From positions 1,426,001 through 1,490,000 of the forward strand of contig OY752150.1 of assembly GCA_963573315.1 (NCBI GenBank): DNA of 64,000 nucleotides, in the 5' to 3' direction. Position numbers and translations under genes: made by a program. Below are positions 11,533 through 25,600 of this stretch, piece by piece (the first letter of the stretch is position 1; each line of letters opens with the position of its first letter). The notes below the pieces were generated by a model. It made no database searches, had not been told where the DNA came from, and worked only from the letters and a program-made list of their open reading frames with translations. This DNA is from Entomortierella parvispora. Taxonomy: Eukaryota; Mortierellomycota; Mortierellomycetes; Mortierellales; Mortierellaceae.

Positions 11533-12713
11533 AGATAGTGAAGACTGCGGCCATAAGAGGCCACTATTAGAGGTTTTCATACCCAAATTGTACCATAATA
11601 TGAACAGCTAGCATTTTCGAATATCAACTTCTTGATGTACGTTTGGCTCATGGAATGGCCTAATAAGGACTTTGGCCTTTACCAAGACTATCAAATTGGA
11701 TCGGAAGGAACTGTTATTTTTTTCTTCTCCCTCATCATCATCGCGATCATCGCTCTTGTCTTCATTCTGCTTTTCCCCTGTAGTCCCCTCCACTGTTTGG
11801 CACATAGAAACTGCTACCTATGGCTTTGTTGTTTGTGCAAACTCTTTGCGTCAACCATTTTGGTATGACGAAATAAACCTTTCATTTGACAAGAACTGTC
11901 ACCAAGTACCATTTTCATGTCAATCACGATATGAGTGCGCCACGGTCCAAATGCTGTCCTTCAATCAATCCAATTTTCATGGCCACATCGTGGTCATGCT
12001 CCGCAACGAGTGTTTTGATGCCCTCGTCCTGGCTGCAAGAACGATGCGTTAGGACTGTAAGGACCAGAGAATAAGTTTCGTGACTTCGTTTTTCAGGAAC
12101 CAGCCTCAGTGCATGCGTGCATGCACCTCCTCATTCCGCATGAACATGTGCACGCAGACCTTTCCCTGTGTCTACGTACCTTTCTCCCCTCTCTCTTGCT
12201 TTCCAATGCTCTCTATTGCTGCTATTGTGATATCGCAAAGAAGGAATTGTGGTTTCCCCCCCCCCCCCTCGGTCTTCATGCTGTGGCACCGACAAGACGC
12301 GTTCTATCACATTCAAGTAGTCTAAGGACCACTAGACGGCAATCCACGAGGGGCGTAAATCGCCAATGGCTGCTCTGCCGGGAGCATCAGGATTGCCACA
12401 CGCAGGCAGGCAGGAAGGACGGACCCCTGAGCAGGACAGCAAGACGTGAGCCAACTTTGGGGCAAGCATCTTATTGGCCCGCATGGTACAGCGTCCATGT
12501 GAAATGTTTGTGTGTCCTTCCAAGATTTCAGAGCACCAGCGAAATATTGTACTGTACTCAGTTTGAGTCTCATGTCGCAAAAAAACAAAAAAACATGTGG
12601 CCTCCATAGCTCTGCCTGCCTTCCTTTTCACCTCTTCCTCTCCGCCCTCCTCACATTTGCAACAAAGACGAAACAACGACGAAACTCTTCTTCAACTGTA
12701 CCCAACAAAAGCC
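11533..12713. other. Intergenic region between the GT37 gene and the sacsin-like gene
   Basis: No gene supported. Short open frames here lack recognisable content. A C-run lies at about 12257-12268, and TGCATGCATGCA-like motifs occur at 12111-12126. The last ~100 bp are pyrimidine-rich, as expected for the 5' UTR of the sacsin-like gene. Confidence 0.35.
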
Positions 12714-15700
12714 ATGACCCAAATCGAGGATAATCGATCGCGTGGCAGAGGAAGCACATCTTTTAGGGTCAAGGTGTCACTGACCCAAAGCATCGCTGGG
12801 GTCCTGAAAGAATACCCGGATGGAGCGCAGATTGCCCGTGAGCTACTTCAGAACAGCGAGGACGCAGGCTCGACCGAGCAGTGGTACCTACTCGACCATC
12901 GTACTCACCCTTCCCAAGGTGTCTATCGCAAAGGGATGGAAGAGTATATGGGACCGGCACTCCTGGCTGGAAACGATTCGATTTTTGAGGAAAAGGACTT
13001 TGCTTCGTTGCAGAATTTTAGTGACAGTGGCAAGAAAGCCGACTACCAGAAGATTGGACAAATGGGTATTGGCTTTAATAGGTAAACACAGTTATTGAGG
13101 ATGTGTCTGTCGTGCATACAGAGGAAACTCTCAGAGCGCTGACCCTGTTATAATGGTATTCTTATGCAGTGTCTACCATATGACGGACTGCCCCTCGTTC
13201 TTGTCGCACGATCAACTTGTGATCCTGGAGCCCCATGAAAACATCATAAGGGATGGCGGAATCCGGGAAGACTTTGTTTCTGAACGTTATGGACTCGCCC
13301 ACTACGCTGGTCAGATCAAGCCTTTTGCGGTCATGGATAATAAGGATGAGGATTATAAGCTTGATCTCTCAAAGCCATACAAAGGCACCATTTTCAGACT
13401 CCCCTTGCGCACAAGAGCCCAGGCCGATATCTCTCGTATATCCAGCAGAGCATACTCTATCCAGCAGTTAGTGCACAGCTGCGGGTGATATGAAAAAAGT
13501 GACTCAGGCGAGTGATCTTCTTTTCTCTCCGTGGGCATCAACCACATAGGTGCGCAATATGCTGATGATGTTGAAGGAAGACGCACTCGAGTGTCTTATA
13601 TTCCTTAAACATGTCGAAAAGATCAGGATTTATGAAAGGACGGAGGGTACATCAAAGCCAGTACTCCTCTTTTCTATTGAAATCGACAATGCTGCAGAAG
13701 TCCGGGAAGAACGAAGGAAGTTCATGGACCCCCTCAAGAATTATTCCAGCAGCTCGTCCACAACCCAGAACTCCGGATTGACTCTCGATTGCTCTATTCC
13801 CCCAAGGTTTAAAATCACGGACGAGCATGGCATCTCCACCTTTGTCACCTGGCAGGTCACCAGCATGCTTGGAGACATGGCGGATACACGCCGACTAGTT
13901 GAGGAACGGTTCGAATGTGATACTTCTGAGCACAGACTGATCCCTTGGGTTGGCGTCGCGGCTCCTCTGGATCCTACTGTCAAGATCAACAACCCTCGCC
14001 TGTTCTGTTTCCTCCCCATTGGATACAACATACCATTCCCAGCCCATATCAATGGTCACTTCGCGGTCAAACAGAGTCGTCGAGAGATCTGGACCAACCA
14101 AGGAAAAGATATATCGGAAAGCAGTAATGCACGGGTCAAGGCTTATTGGAACGAGTACTTGATGACGGAACTGGTTCCGAAGGTGTACGCCCGCTTCTTG
14201 GAGAATGTGGGTCTCGATCATGGCGTCGATTATAGTCTCTGGCCAGCACCATCAAATGAAGGGATGCTTGCTCCCTTTCATGACACACTGGTCAGAATTT
14301 TGACGCGAGCCATCAAGGAGAAGAGAAAAATATTCTTTATTGGACCTCAGAAAAGTGAAAAAATTGTCGCATTTGAAGATTGCAGCATTGCCGACGAGAT
14401 CCTTTCACAATCTACCTTGCTTGTAGGAATCCTTCATCAGATGATCAATCTGTCAGTGGGCTTTCCTGATCACATTCTTGCCTCTCTCAGAACGGTCGCC
14501 GACGATCTCGGAATGCAAGAGCGGCTCCTCAATCCTAACCGAGTCAGGAATCAACTTTTGCAGTCCATGGAGATGTTTTCTACGGCATCCTCACCCGCAG
14601 TCAAGGCACAGACTCTAGAGTACTGCTCTAGAGATGATAATATCGAGGCCCTGGAAGGGTTACCCCTTTTGCCAATGGCCAATGGTACTTGGGCGGTGTT
14701 TAGCAAAGAAGCTAGAAAAAGTTGGTAAGATGTGGTTCTGGTGATGGTTTTGGAAGAGTCTGTCTTTCTCGTAATACCAGCTATATTAACACAAAATGTC
14801 CGATTTCTTGGCGACTTTAACAGCTTCTTGGTCAGCGATTTGGAGTACGATATCCTCGCCTTCTCAATGGCCGGTATCATACGCCTCAATGAACTGACAT
14901 TTCCATATCACATCATTCGAGACCCAAAGTATGGAATCTTCCTCACGCAGGGGATGCCATCATCCGACTTTGTCAGAAAAATACGCGAGTCATTTGCTAC
15001 CCATCATGGAAAAGGCACGAGCAACTTTCCAACCCTCAGCTGGCTCTCGCGTCTCTGGGACTATCTCGAAACACATAGAAGTCTGATCCCCGAGCTCGAA
15101 GGGCTAAATCTATTACGCGTCACTGGCAGCAAGTTCGCTCCACTAGACAAAACCAACCGTGTTCTTGCCTTTGACACTCAAGGCTCTGGAGAAGCATCCA
15201 TTCTTCAGGACACTCTGAATATTATGGATCGCCAGCTTAGTTGCCTGGTATTGGCGGAGGAGCAGCCTGGTCCAGTCTCATTGGCAGGAAGCTACCTTGT
15301 CAAGATTACAAACGTTCCTGAGGTACTCTCCATTCTGGGCTCGGTATCGCCCTCCAAGCTTGTCGCTCTTGACCAGAATCACTGCGCAGTTCTCAGCCAG
15401 TATATACAATATCACCTATTGCCAGGACAGCAATTGTCACAGGATCAACTGGCCGCTCTTCGAAAACTGCCGATATTTTGCGGTTACAAAAGCACGGAAC
15501 TAAAGTCGTTCGATATGTTGGCCACGGAGCATGGGCTTACGGATCATGGATCTTCCTGGTATATTTGTGGAGACTTCTCGTCCTCAGAACTTCCATGGAT
15601 GCCATCAAGAACTGCACTTTTCCGTCGGGGTCAGGAACTTGAGACCGTGCTGCAGAAAGTCCTCGGAGTTCCGACCATGAATGAACATTTGTATTGGTTT

Positions 15701-18700
15701 AGTTTACTTCCCGGCCTATGCAAGCTGCCAGAGCCAGAGTGGGATCAAATCATCCTTGCCTTTGCGCAAAAGTTTCGGTCCCACTCAGATCACCATTCGT
15801 TTACCTCAACTCTCCAAAATCTGGAATTCGTCAGAGTTCGAGGTCCACGTCAGGGAGCTCAAGTCAAACGGATCTCTCCGAAACAGGCTGTCTGCACCAC
15901 CTTGGAGAAACTGTATTTACAGGACGAAGTCTACTTCCCTACAGGAATATATGCCGAGGGTCCGATTTCAACAATGTTGCAGTCGCTAGGAATGAGGTCT
16001 GTTTTCAACGAGGAACTGGCGATTGAGCGTATCCGGATTATCTCGGACCTCTACGCCAATGGCAGTCTTGTCACAGATGTTGCAGTTGCACTCTTCGGCC
16101 AGATGCAGCGATATTGCTTGGAGCGGACGCTGTCTCAGAAGCTTATTGATGTCATTCAAAACAACAAGTGGATTCCTGGATCGATGTCGTCAAGTCCCTC
16201 TATTATCAGCTTGTACGAACCTAAGGAATGTTGGTCCAGAGACGACAGGGTATTACTGGGCGACACAATGCCTGCCGTGGATATAACTGTTCCGAGTGAA
16301 GAACTGAGAAAAGCGCTTGGCTGGGATCAATGCCCGCCGCTCAATATGGTCCTCAAGCACTTGTCTCAATTGATTGAAGCTGAGAGTAAAAAACCGGAGA
16401 GCGAAAAAGCAGAGATCGGGCGACTGCAGGAGGATTCTTTGACGGCGATCTATCGACATCTTCTTGAGCGCGTAAATGAGCCCAAGGACCTTGCGAAAAT
16501 CAAGGAAATAGTCGAGTCGCAGAAGTGGATCCTTGTGAACAAGAAATTGTATGCGACCGATCACGTTGCCTTTAGCATGCCATCCTTCTTGGCACCCATA
16601 TCGGTTCAACTTCCGTCGACCGGATTGGATCCGTTATTCAGGGCCATGGGTGTGCCAGAATCTGTGGAGGTGAACGACCTGCAGAGTATAATCCACGAAC
16701 TAGCAGCCCAATATGGAGAGGACGCGTCGTTGTCAGAAGAGGATGCCACGCTTGTCACCAAGATTTTGGAGCATATTGCTGCTACTGTACCGGACTCGGG
16801 AGAATATGGAGATCTTGCAGACCTCTTCGTCCTCACAAAGGACTCCAAGCTGTGCAGGATCGACAAAGTCGTCTATGATGATGTGAACGCGAGTCAGGAG
16901 TCATCGGATGCTTGGGCCAATCCCGATGAGAAGACGTACACCATGGTTAACCCGAAAATCTCCTATTATGTGGCCACAAAACTCAAGATCACGTTGTTCT
17001 CGACGCAATATTGGCATGCCAAGAAAGACGCAGATCTTGAACCATGGTTCCAACAGGAAGATGTCATGGATCGAATCAAAGGCGTCCTCAATGATTACGA
17101 TGCTTCTAGTATCTTCACAGAGTTCCTACAGAACGCGGAGGATGCGGGGGCCACCAAGTGCGTCTTCATGTTGGATAAAGGTCTGCACAAAACAGAGAAG
17201 CTTCTCTGTTCAGAGATGGCTGTATGTCAGGGACCGGCCGTTGTCATTTATAATGATGCTGAATTCACCAAAGATGACTTTCGTGCACTTTGCAAAATTG
17301 GTGTGGGCAACAAACGTAAGAAAAGATCACATGGGGTTTGGCTCAATTGCGCCGTGCGTCTTCTATGACAGTTACTAATTCCAAGATGGATCCCTACACT
17401 TCCTTCGATAGGTCAAGACTCCTCAAAGATCGGTCGTCATGGCGTTGGATTCAACTCTGCCTATCATCTTACCGACATCCCAAGTGTAGTCAGTGGGACC
17501 CACATTGGATTCTTTGATCCTCGCAGAAAGTACCTGCCGAAATCTCGTACGCCCAGTGGCTTGGTATCCGAGGCTGGTGGCCGCGCCGATTTCAGGAAAT
17601 TTAAAGGACCAGCTTACATTGACCAAATGGCAACTTACAAGGGCTTGTTTGGCTGTGATATGGAGTCCCACTTCAAAGGCACCATATTTCGACTCCCATT
17701 GAGGACTGAAGGCAATATCGAGTCCACCCGTGGCAGAAGTACCTGGACTATTAGTAGCATCGAAAGCATGATGTCTAGCTGGCGCCAGGACGCCAAGATT
17801 GCGATGCTTTTCTTGAAGAACCTGAAAACAATCGAGATTCAAGGAGTGAGCAATCCCTTTTCGGTGATCAAGTCGGACAGGACAGAAGGGTCGGCCCTAG
17901 AAATCGTTAACACTCGGCAGCCCCCTGGAGCAGCCGCAGCTCGTCTCATCAATATTCAGTTTAGCTTGAGCGATGCAAGCAGGAGCAGCAATCAGGAGTG
18001 GCTAGTGTATCAAGAATCCCAGCTCCCTGTATTTACTCCGGCCACCATTGTAGATCTTACTACAACCAAACAGTGGACTCCGCATCGCGGAACTGCGTTC
18101 CCATTACACCTAAATGGCAAACCACCGAACACGCTTAAGGAAACGATACGAGGACGATTATTCATACACTTGCCGACTCCTACAAGGACAGAAACAAGGT
18201 TCCATGTGCACGGCGAGTTCGCTCTATTAACTAATCGAAAGGGTTTGGCGGGAGGATCCATCAACACAGGAGATCCTCTGGCAGACTGGAACGAGGCAAT
18301 GAGGAGCACGCTGATGCCGCAGCATCTAGTCAAGGCGTTTGCTATCTTGCTGGAATACATCATTGCCAAGAGCCCCAAGAAAACTGTAGCCGATTTGGAC
18401 CTTGCGCAGTCAGAGTATTTCGCGTATCTACCTCCATTGGCCACCCTGGACAGGGAGTCTATTTTGGACAGCGCTACGTTTTGGAAACGCACATGGGATC
18501 ATAGAGTCTTTCCTTGTCGAGGGGCGAACAACCAGCTTATACCCAAATCCGCGCAAGAATCCATTTTCTTGAATTTTCAATTCCTCTTGCTCCCACAAGA
18601 TGTCCAGCAGAAGGTGGTGCAATTGCTGGTCTCTAGCGGAAAGCCCATTTGCCAGTGTACATCAACGTCTTTGAAGGATGTGAAGGACGTATCCAGCTCT

Positions 18701-21700
18701 TGGTATAAAGAAGTGACAGCCGCCCTTGTTCGACGTTGTCTATCTCAACAACCCAACTTTCTACGTACCGAGATCAAGTCCTCAGAGAGTCAAAGCAGGC
18801 TGCTGGAGTATGTTCTGGAGGATATTCTCAGCTCTGATATTGATATTTTCCCATCCATCTCGCACCTGGCCATCATACCTTAGCTCAACGGTGACTGGAA
18901 AACTCCATCCTCGACAGAGGCTACATACTACACGGCGAAACCGCCCATGCGAGCACTTCTCAGGGGGGACAGCAACTCTATTATTAACGAGGATCTGTTC
19001 AACACGCCAACCTTGCGAAAGATCTTGGACAAACTCGTCAACGACAAGCGATGCAGTATACAAGAGCTGGAGCAGGCGCCGCAACAGTTCGTGTCAATCT
19101 TTTGCAGGGAGAACGTTGGGCCCTTGGACAAAAACCTTGTGAACCAAGTCTGGTCTTTTCTCAGTAACTACAACGACTTGACTCCTTTTGGAAGTCTTCC
19201 GATACTCAAGCCACTGTGGACCAGTTTTAAACGGCTGAGCTCTGCTCGATTTGGATTGACATTGGATTCAGACTACCTCTCGAAGGATATCGTTGGGTTA
19301 AAGAGGCTCCTAGTGCAGCAAGACGTCTCTATTTTCCCCCAGTCAAGTTTTCGTAATCATCGTGGGATATCCAGAGATTGGCCCTGCAACCCTGTTAATA
19401 TCCTCAGAGTACTGCAACGAACTCAAGGATGGGAGAGAACGTTCAAGTTTACCGCTGACGAGGCGAACATTTTGCGCCAATGGGTCTTGAGCTATACATT
19501 TCCAGCGCCACTTCATAGTTTTCTCGGTAATTTCAAGATTTGGGACTCGTACAGCTCAGATCCAGGTGCGCCTTTGATTAGTGCCGTCAGATCCTTCCTC
19601 CCAACAGCCATAGGAAAGGCCGAGCTAAATGTTTTTGGGTCATTTCCAAACATTATCAAGTATGCGGAAGTTGCAGGGGGTTTCGATCGCGGAATATTGC
19701 GCCAACTAGGTGCTCAGACCATCCACGCCAAAGTTATTCTCACCAACCATGTTGTGCCAGCCGTTCAATTCCAGCCGGGCGGCCTCACTCAGAAGCAGAA
19801 AATTACATACAGGAACATCCTGACGGCTCTCTGGAGAGATGGATATAGGGACTTCGACACGAACGAACACGCGTTATTCCTGTCTTCAGAGGCACTGATT
19901 CCAAGGAGAATTGGCAATGGTTTCGCTAAAGGCAGCGATCTGCTTCGACCAGAAGATGGACTTTTGCAGGATTTTTTTGGTGACGAGCAAGAGATGTTTC
20001 CGGACGAAACTGTTTGGGAAGGACTTCGACAGCTTAATAGCGGAGAGGCTTTTGGTCTTCGGAGCTCAGACGACGAACCTACCGTGCGACGATGCGCTGA
20101 AATGCTTTTGGCCAAGATCGCCCGCTTGCCTATTCAGCTACAGGTACTCAGCCCAACCATGAATGCATCTATTGGCAGTCCGGTGCTTTATGACCTTGCC
20201 GTGAAACTGGTAAAGCACATTTACACCAGGAGCAGATATCAGGAAAATATGCCTGGCTTGACGAAATGGGGTGACAGAAAATGGGCTATCGTTCCAGCAG
20301 AACTGGCGACGGGTCCTACTGACATCTTCAAGGGTCCGTATGGACTATCTACATTTATGGCATTCTCGTCGCTTCGGTTCAGTGGGCGATGGAAAGACGA
20401 AACATGGACAACTTGTGCCTATTACCCTGCTGATCTAGAGCCACCCGGACATTTTACTAAGATCCACCCCGCGGCACTAGGATCTAACAATATTTCCGAG
20501 ATCATCTATCACTTTCGCAATTTGGTTGTGGAGTTGACACCGACTTGTAAAGCGAATGACCGGGAGACCATGGTGGATTCACTCTTCAAGCTCTATCAGA
20601 GGTTTGACAAAGAGATGAAGGAACCAGACATGCTCCCATACATCGTCCAGACTCTAGAGCTGGCCTTTAAGGATAAGCATGGCGCCTTTATTCTTAATGG
20701 CAGGCATCTGGATCTAACACTGCCAGCGTCCTGGCGGAAACCTAGCGAGTTGGCTCTGGGTATCGAGCACGGCTTATTTGATCACCAGCCCGTTCATTCC
20801 GACTTGCTCCAGTTCAGGACATTTTTGGCTGCGGTAGGCGTTCGAAAACTCGAAAACGTGAAGACGAATTACTCGGTCAAGGTTTCGATGGATCGCGGAG
20901 TAGGGGTTCTGGAAAAGAATCTAGTGGAGTTGTTTGAGAGACAGGATTCGGTGAAGGGCTTTATGGACATCAAGTTCATCCTCTCTGACCATTCCAGTGG
21001 AATCGGACTGGCAAAAAGATCGATCTTGGCCCACAAATTTGTCCTCGCTAATACATGCGACTGTTTTTTGACAAGATTCACTGATGCTTGGTCCGCATTT
21101 GCATTTACTACCAGTGATCCTGAGAACCCGGGGTTGACAGTAGTAGACATGACAAGAACAGCTGCGACCGAGGCTAAATACGATGTCTTTTGGGGGGTGT
21201 TGTACTATCTCTATACGGACAAGCTCGCCCAGACAGATCGGCGTCCATTAGGCGGTAATTTAAACAGTATCTTTCCCGAATCACGCGGCGGCGATGCTCT
21301 GGACCAATATATCGATTACTGATGCACACTTCAAACATTTCTCTTTATAGCCACCACAACTACTTTTGGGGGCGAAGGAACTGCAAACACAGCCTTTACA
21401 CCTTATCTTGAAATGGATGGCTCCACTAGCATACTGAACCACTATCAATCTATTACAGCCATACCGGCGTATAGAGGATTCTCTTTTGAGGTATGATAAA
21501 AAGCGCCGATGTGTGTGGATGTACTATCTTTTTGATTCTCTGTTTTGACATGCTAACACAAACGGTGCTTATTATTAGGAACTTCGGTTGAAAGACTACC
21601 AGCTAGGCTATGTACCCAAAACACAGGGAATGGCCTTTGGTGAGGCAACTATGGCGCATGGCGAGAACAAGGGCCAAAGTGCTGCTGACAAACAAGCCCA

Positions 21701-21971
21701 ATATCTTATGGATCTCTTGGATGCTGCCACTCGCTATCATTTGGAGCGACTCAAGTCATTAATTGCAAATTCCCTTATGTCGCCACCATCCCTCATCAAC
21801 CTCAACAACGCGTTTAAAATTCGGAAAAAAGCTCAAGCTGCTTCACAAAAGAATTTGAGCGCTTATTGCAAAGAGTACATTTGCAAGAACCAGAGCTTTC
21901 TGAAGGATGATAAGCAGGATGAGATCAAACTCTGTAAAGAAAAAGATGGAGATGAAGACAAGGACAGTTAG
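12714..21971 (+). CDS. Sacsin-like repeat ATPase with C-terminal BTB domain, interrupted by an in-frame TAG
   Basis: Seven exons: 12714-13081, 13170-13470, 13550-14724, 14824-17315, 17412-21254, 21351-21490 and 21579-21971. All phases agree, giving 2,904 codons. Two sacsin repeat regions with HSP90-type ATPase folds are present. The first starts near residue 15 (ELLQNSEDAG, then MGIGFNSVYH split by intron 1). The second starts near 1363 (EFLQNAEDAGATKC, IGRHGVGFNSAYHLTD). The region near 2630-2760 (DIKFILSD, AHKFVLANTCDCF, FWGVLYYLYTDKL) reads as a BTB/POZ fold, followed by a helical BACK-like tail and a Lys/Asp-rich end. Sacsins are chaperone-like; a BTB domain would suggest recruitment to a Cul3 ligase (inference). 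A TAG at 18881-18883 interrupts the otherwise continuous frame at about codon 1936, so as sequenced the gene lacks the end of repeat 2 and the BTB domain. Confidence 0.82.
18881..18883 (+). other. In-frame TAG inside the sacsin-like gene
   Basis: The frame upstream reads SISHLAIIP, then TAG, then LNGDWKTPSS without a frame change, and stays open for another 2.4 kb. The stop falls where repeat 1 of the same protein reads GLPLLPMANGTW, so it replaces one residue in the conserved LPLLPxxNG motif. Splicing from the nearby GTATGT at 18808 to this TAG would shift the frame and delete conserved sequence, so an intron does not explain it. It is either a true nonsense mutation, readthrough or a sequencing error. 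Confidence 0.85.
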
Positions 21972-22646
21972 TATGGAGACTGTTCTGATAGTGAGAATGA
22001 AGAAGGAGAGGAGGAGAGGAGGAAGAAAAAGACGATGAGGGTGATTATGAGGACGATCAGAATTAGGACGAGAGGAAGACTGGAAATGGCCTCTAATGAT
22101 CTGGAGCACGACAAACAATCCGACCGAGGCTGGCCATTGGAGGAGATGAACCGCAGGCTGTTGGATAATAAGGACCGTCCTCTAGAGCGTTAACACATGC
22201 CGCTTCAGAAAGCTAGAGACTTCGAATAATTGGAAAAAAGTCGTCTGCTGTCGGTGGAATAGACAGAGGGTGGAGACGCGGGTTGACATGGAATAAAACA
22301 AAATGTTGTTAACAATCTTGGGTAGTGGTCAATGTTGCTGGGGTATCGCCGTACCCGCTGCGTCTGGGACCCGATGCTTGGCGCTGATGTAGCAGCCAAT
22401 GATGCAAGTTGAGGACGAGAGAGAACAAGTTTTAACCAGCGCTCGATCCGTCGAGCCTTTGTATCACCCACATTGTCAGAAGATTCAGTTTCTATCCCTA
22501 TTCTTCACCAAGGGCGTGCCGCCTTTTTATTCTGGGGGTCCGAACAGAAAGGTGAGTTAGCTGAAGAAAAAAAAAAAAAAAAAAAGAAAAGAAAAAAAAA
22601 ACCAAAAAGAAAAAAAGAAAAATAAAGGTGGCAGAGAGTTACTTTC
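21972..22646. other. Convergent 3' region between the sacsin-like and APC6 genes
   Basis: Probable 3' UTRs of two convergent genes. In frame after the sacsin-gene stop, sequence 21972-22040 would encode more acidic residues (DCSDSENEEGEEE), then loses coding character. A long A/G-run occupies about 22566-22620. No other gene seen. Confidence 0.4.
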
Positions 22647-25600
22647 TCAGTCCATGTCCATGTCGCTAGTTTCTCCATCTCCGTCTTCTTCATCTCCCGC
22701 TGGCGAATTGTGTCGTCCAGCGACACTAGGTCGGGAAGCCGAGAAGCTTGATGCAGAGGCAGCCGTCTGAGTCAATGTCATCTTTGACGAATATCGGTCT
22801 ATTCCGCCACTGGTACCTGTCATTGCGACAACGCTTGCTTTTTTGATAAATGGGAGTCGATTCCCTCCTCCTCCTCCACTTCCAGCCTCCAGCTTCTTCT
22901 CCAGTCTTGCTCTCACATTCGAGAATTGCTCCAGCTTTTGACGAGCAAGCCTCTTCGAGCTCTCCCGAGCCATATTCTGTGCCCAGATTTTGGCGTCGCT
23001 TTCTCTTCCGCTCAGGATCTGATCTTCCAAAGCCACGTTCATCATCTCTGACACCATCTCGTCCCCAGGTCGAAGCAAAGACGCTCTGGTATAACACTCG
23101 ATGGCATTCTGGTTCTCGCCCCGAATCTGATATATGAATCCCAGGCCGGACAGGAGATCGAACTGGGCAGAGCCGTGTTTTTTCGAGATGCCAAGTCCCC
23201 GACTGAAACTCTCGATTGCCTTTGGATACTCTCTATGGAAGGAAGGCATTTCAAGAAGAATGAAGAGAGGGTCAGTGATCATTTTTAACAAAATTACACA
23301 AAGAAGAAGCAAAAAAAAATACTTACCGAAGTTGACGATAACAATGCCCGAGGTTCAAACAATTGGTCTCCCATGGTAGAGTTTTCTCGCGGACTTTGCC
23401 AAGACACTTGTGTGCCTTATCCAGATACTCGATGGCCTTCTCGTATTCCCCTTGATGATAGTACAAGACCCCGATTTCATTCATCAACAGGGGGTCTGTG
23501 CTACATAGATCGAGACAGGGTATCAAGTAACGAGTCGCCGCAACCAGATTCATCAGGCGAAGGTGAGCCATTCCCATAAACATCGATCCCAGATGTATTC
23601 TAATAGCAACAGCAACAAAGAAGAGCGGAGAGGAGAGAATAAGAATCAATGGTCAACGTGTCCATCGTCCTTTCCCAGATCGTCGCTGCAAAGATAAAGA
23701 CAATTCACACTTACTTTTGAGCCTTTTGAGATGCGCTACCATAGGCCTCAATGGCCTGATCAAACTTGCTCACCGCCATAAAAGTATGACCATATCCAAT
23801 CCAAGCCTCTCCGAAGACTGGGTCCATGATTACACACTTTGAAAAGTATCGCTTCGCATCTGAATAGTTTTCAATCAAGAAGTAGTACACTGCGACCGCA
23901 TACCAGGCTACGGCGAATCGAGAATGTCTTTCCACGAACCGATGCGCGGCCATAAACAGGTCATTGGTCATCCTGAGCTCATACATGCATGCGACATGAA
24001 CGGGAATGCAGGCTCGATTGAACTCGTCCAGCTCAAGAATCCTAGATAATAAACAAGGGACATAACAAGAGCGAAGATGAGAACCGTCTCCTGATGAGTC
24101 TCGTCCGAAAGCAAGCCAGTTAACGCCCTTTACCTGTTTGTAATCTCGAGACCCTCCTTGAACTCCGCATTGGCATAGAACGACTCGGCTCTGCCAAGAA
24201 GAAGTTCCACATTCTCCTTTGGGAAGTACTTTGCCAATTGAATATATGTCTCCTCTTCCTCTTTCCTATGCTCTGGGTCCGTCTATAAGATAAAAGGAAT
24301 GGTTAGATAAGGTCCGCGAACGTCAGGCTTAACCGCGTGTAAAGTCATTATTATATTCGAGAGAAACGGAGAGTTACCTCTTTTTGAAGCTTTGCCATGT
24401 AGCATAGCCTTACAAACTCTGCATTCTTCTTTGACACTTGGGCAATAACTCGTAATTCGGCCAAGAATTCTCGTTCTAGATTATTGTAAAAAGCAGGATC
24501 AAACGTCAATATGTTTCGTCTCCTCCACCCCCCAAAAGGGAACCTTTCAACAGAGCAACATTCTTTTCTCCCTACCTTCTTTTGGCGTCAGCAAATGTCT
24601 GTCAGCCATCCATTTCCAAGCATCAAAGCATTTGATATCGATCCGAAGAGCTGCCATGTAAGCCTCCCTGGCCTCATCCATGTAGGCGATCTTTTCTAAA
24701 CATCGTGCTCGGAGGTAACACATAGACGCCTCAAGCTAGTAGTAATAAAGATGGGTGAGTTTGAACCAGCATGAAGTAGTTTTGACCGCAGCCTCAAAAT
24801 TATCACGTTGTTTACCTTGATGCCAGCCTGTGGTATTGACTCTGCTGAATCATCTTCTGGGATTTCATTCACATATCCAAGTATTTCCAAGGCGTCTTTG
24901 TACTTTTGTCCTTCAAACTAGCACACCAAGAAGAGATCCGGAGGTGAGATTCATGAAAAAGACATGATCGAGTCAAATACTTTTATACTCTGTGGGAAAC
25001 ACAGAAAATGGCACGTTCCTCCACTTACCAAACATCGAGCAGCAAGATGTTTACATGCCACTGACATTAAGATCATGTTGTGTTTTTGTAGCAGATTCAA
25101 TGCTCGGCCCCAGTCCCGTTGTTGAAAAAAGGCGCTTGCCAACCAGAAAATGTCGTTTTCGTCCTCTACACAAAGCAAAGAGGCGGCAGTTAATAAAACA
25201 GCGCAGATTTGAGAGACCAGATAAAAGCTGTATCCACTATGCATGTCAACAAAAATCCAGACAATTTACCAGAGACGGCGAGAATTTTGTCCCCCCAAAA
25301 AGCTGCAGTGTCAAATAATCCTTGATGCATGGCGTCTGTCCGCCACCCACGCATCTCGCTCAAGTTCACCATCCCTTGGTCATCCTCATTTTGAAGGATA
25401 AGCGATTTCTCGCCGGGTTCAATAGCCTCATTCACAGTGGTTGCAACGGTCGCCTCTAAACCGCTGCCGCCTTCATGGGCGACACTGCTCTCCTGGCTAC
25501 TGGATTCCACGCCTTCCTCTTGTTTTAGTGATTTCAATGTCGCTCCCTCTTCTCCTAATCCAGCTGAAGAAATACGGCGGGCGGGCTGTGGAGCCAAAAC

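Noticed and set aside
18808-18883. 76-bp intron that would remove the sacsin-gene TAG
   Set aside because: GTATGT...CCTTAG looks splice-like, but removal shifts the frame and deletes residues that align with the other sacsin repeat.
12714-21971. TAG reassigned as a sense codon
   Set aside because: Several intact genes here (family OPT transporter, LINE ORF2, surface protein, SLC25) end with TAG, so the code is standard.
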